From Xenococcaceae cyanobacterium MO_234.B1 (GTDB lineage Bacteria > Cyanobacteriota > Cyanobacteriia > Cyanobacteriales > Xenococcaceae): 32,288 nucleotides of DNA. Below are positions 32,286 through 32,288 of this stretch, one piece after another. Under the pieces are notes generated by a model. That model worked only from the letters and a program-made list of their open reading frames with translations. It was not told where the DNA came from and did no database searches. The stretch is taken from NCBI GenBank assembly GCA_030064915.1, contig JASJEK010000080.1:1-32288 (forward strand), written 5' to 3'. Positions within the stretch are counted from its first letter, which is position 1. The number at the start of each line of letters is the position of its first letter. Position numbers and translations under genes: made by a program.

Positions 32286-32288
32286 CCC

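Overview
The window looks like chromosomal DNA of a low-GC cyanobacterium. Evidence: more than twenty copies of the octamer GCGATCGC (HIP1) scattered through genes and spacers, and cyanobacterial or plastid-lineage genes (ndhN, a Ycf37-like TPR protein, a Tic20-family protein, an Slr1339-family protein). I cannot name the genus. No rRNA, tRNA, CRISPR array or prophage is visible. Coding density is ordinary, but the spacers are rich in short repeats: 7-bp tandem repeats, palindromes and hairpins.

Layout. 1-2300: an orphan signal-peptide ORF and a secreted protein with two cadherin-like/Ig-like repeats. 2340-4183: an IS200/IS605-type element with divergent tnpA and tnpB, inserted in the 3' end of a small antitoxin-like gene. 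4379-7060: accessory patch with a coiled-coil membrane protein, two DUF29 proteins, an antitoxin-gene remnant and a glutathionyl-hydroquinone reductase. 7300-9080: Ycf37-like TPR protein, family-3 solute-binding protein and a coiled-coil protein. 9391-15318: a rightward run of mostly housekeeping genes: valine-pyruvate aminotransferase, rimM, an ABC ATPase, ndhN, an Slr1339-family gene, a Uma2 endonuclease carrying an in-frame palindromic insertion, hisG and an EVE-domain protein. 15355-16233: a lone sugar-type ABC permease. 16731-19499: exported DUF1800/DUF1501 pair. 19541-23983: leftward DEP protein, SMC/DndD-like ATPase, a 65-residue protein and a cytosine-deaminase-like amidohydrolase. 24176-31825: Tic20, FAH-family hydrolase, rpsF, MOSC protein, AtzE-like amidase with its AtzG-like partner, YdcF-like protein, lexA, a dihydrouridine synthase and a small exported protein. 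The right edge holds a relic of an IscB-type (RRXRR) nuclease gene.

How the genes fit together. Housekeeping functions (ribosome maturation, NDH-1 assembly, histidine synthesis, SOS repressor, tRNA modification) are interleaved with accessory patches. A perfect cyanobacterial LexA box lies just upstream of lexA, and LexA keeps its self-cleavage residues. The strongest candidates for something new are: the compact cluster of deaminase-like enzyme, 65-residue protein and SMC/DndD-like ATPase (22.3-24.0 kb); the palindromic repeat that has become coding sequence inside the Uma2 gene; TnpB with an eroded zinc ribbon plus an IscB relic in one window; and terminators in divergent spacers that point against the annotated genes.
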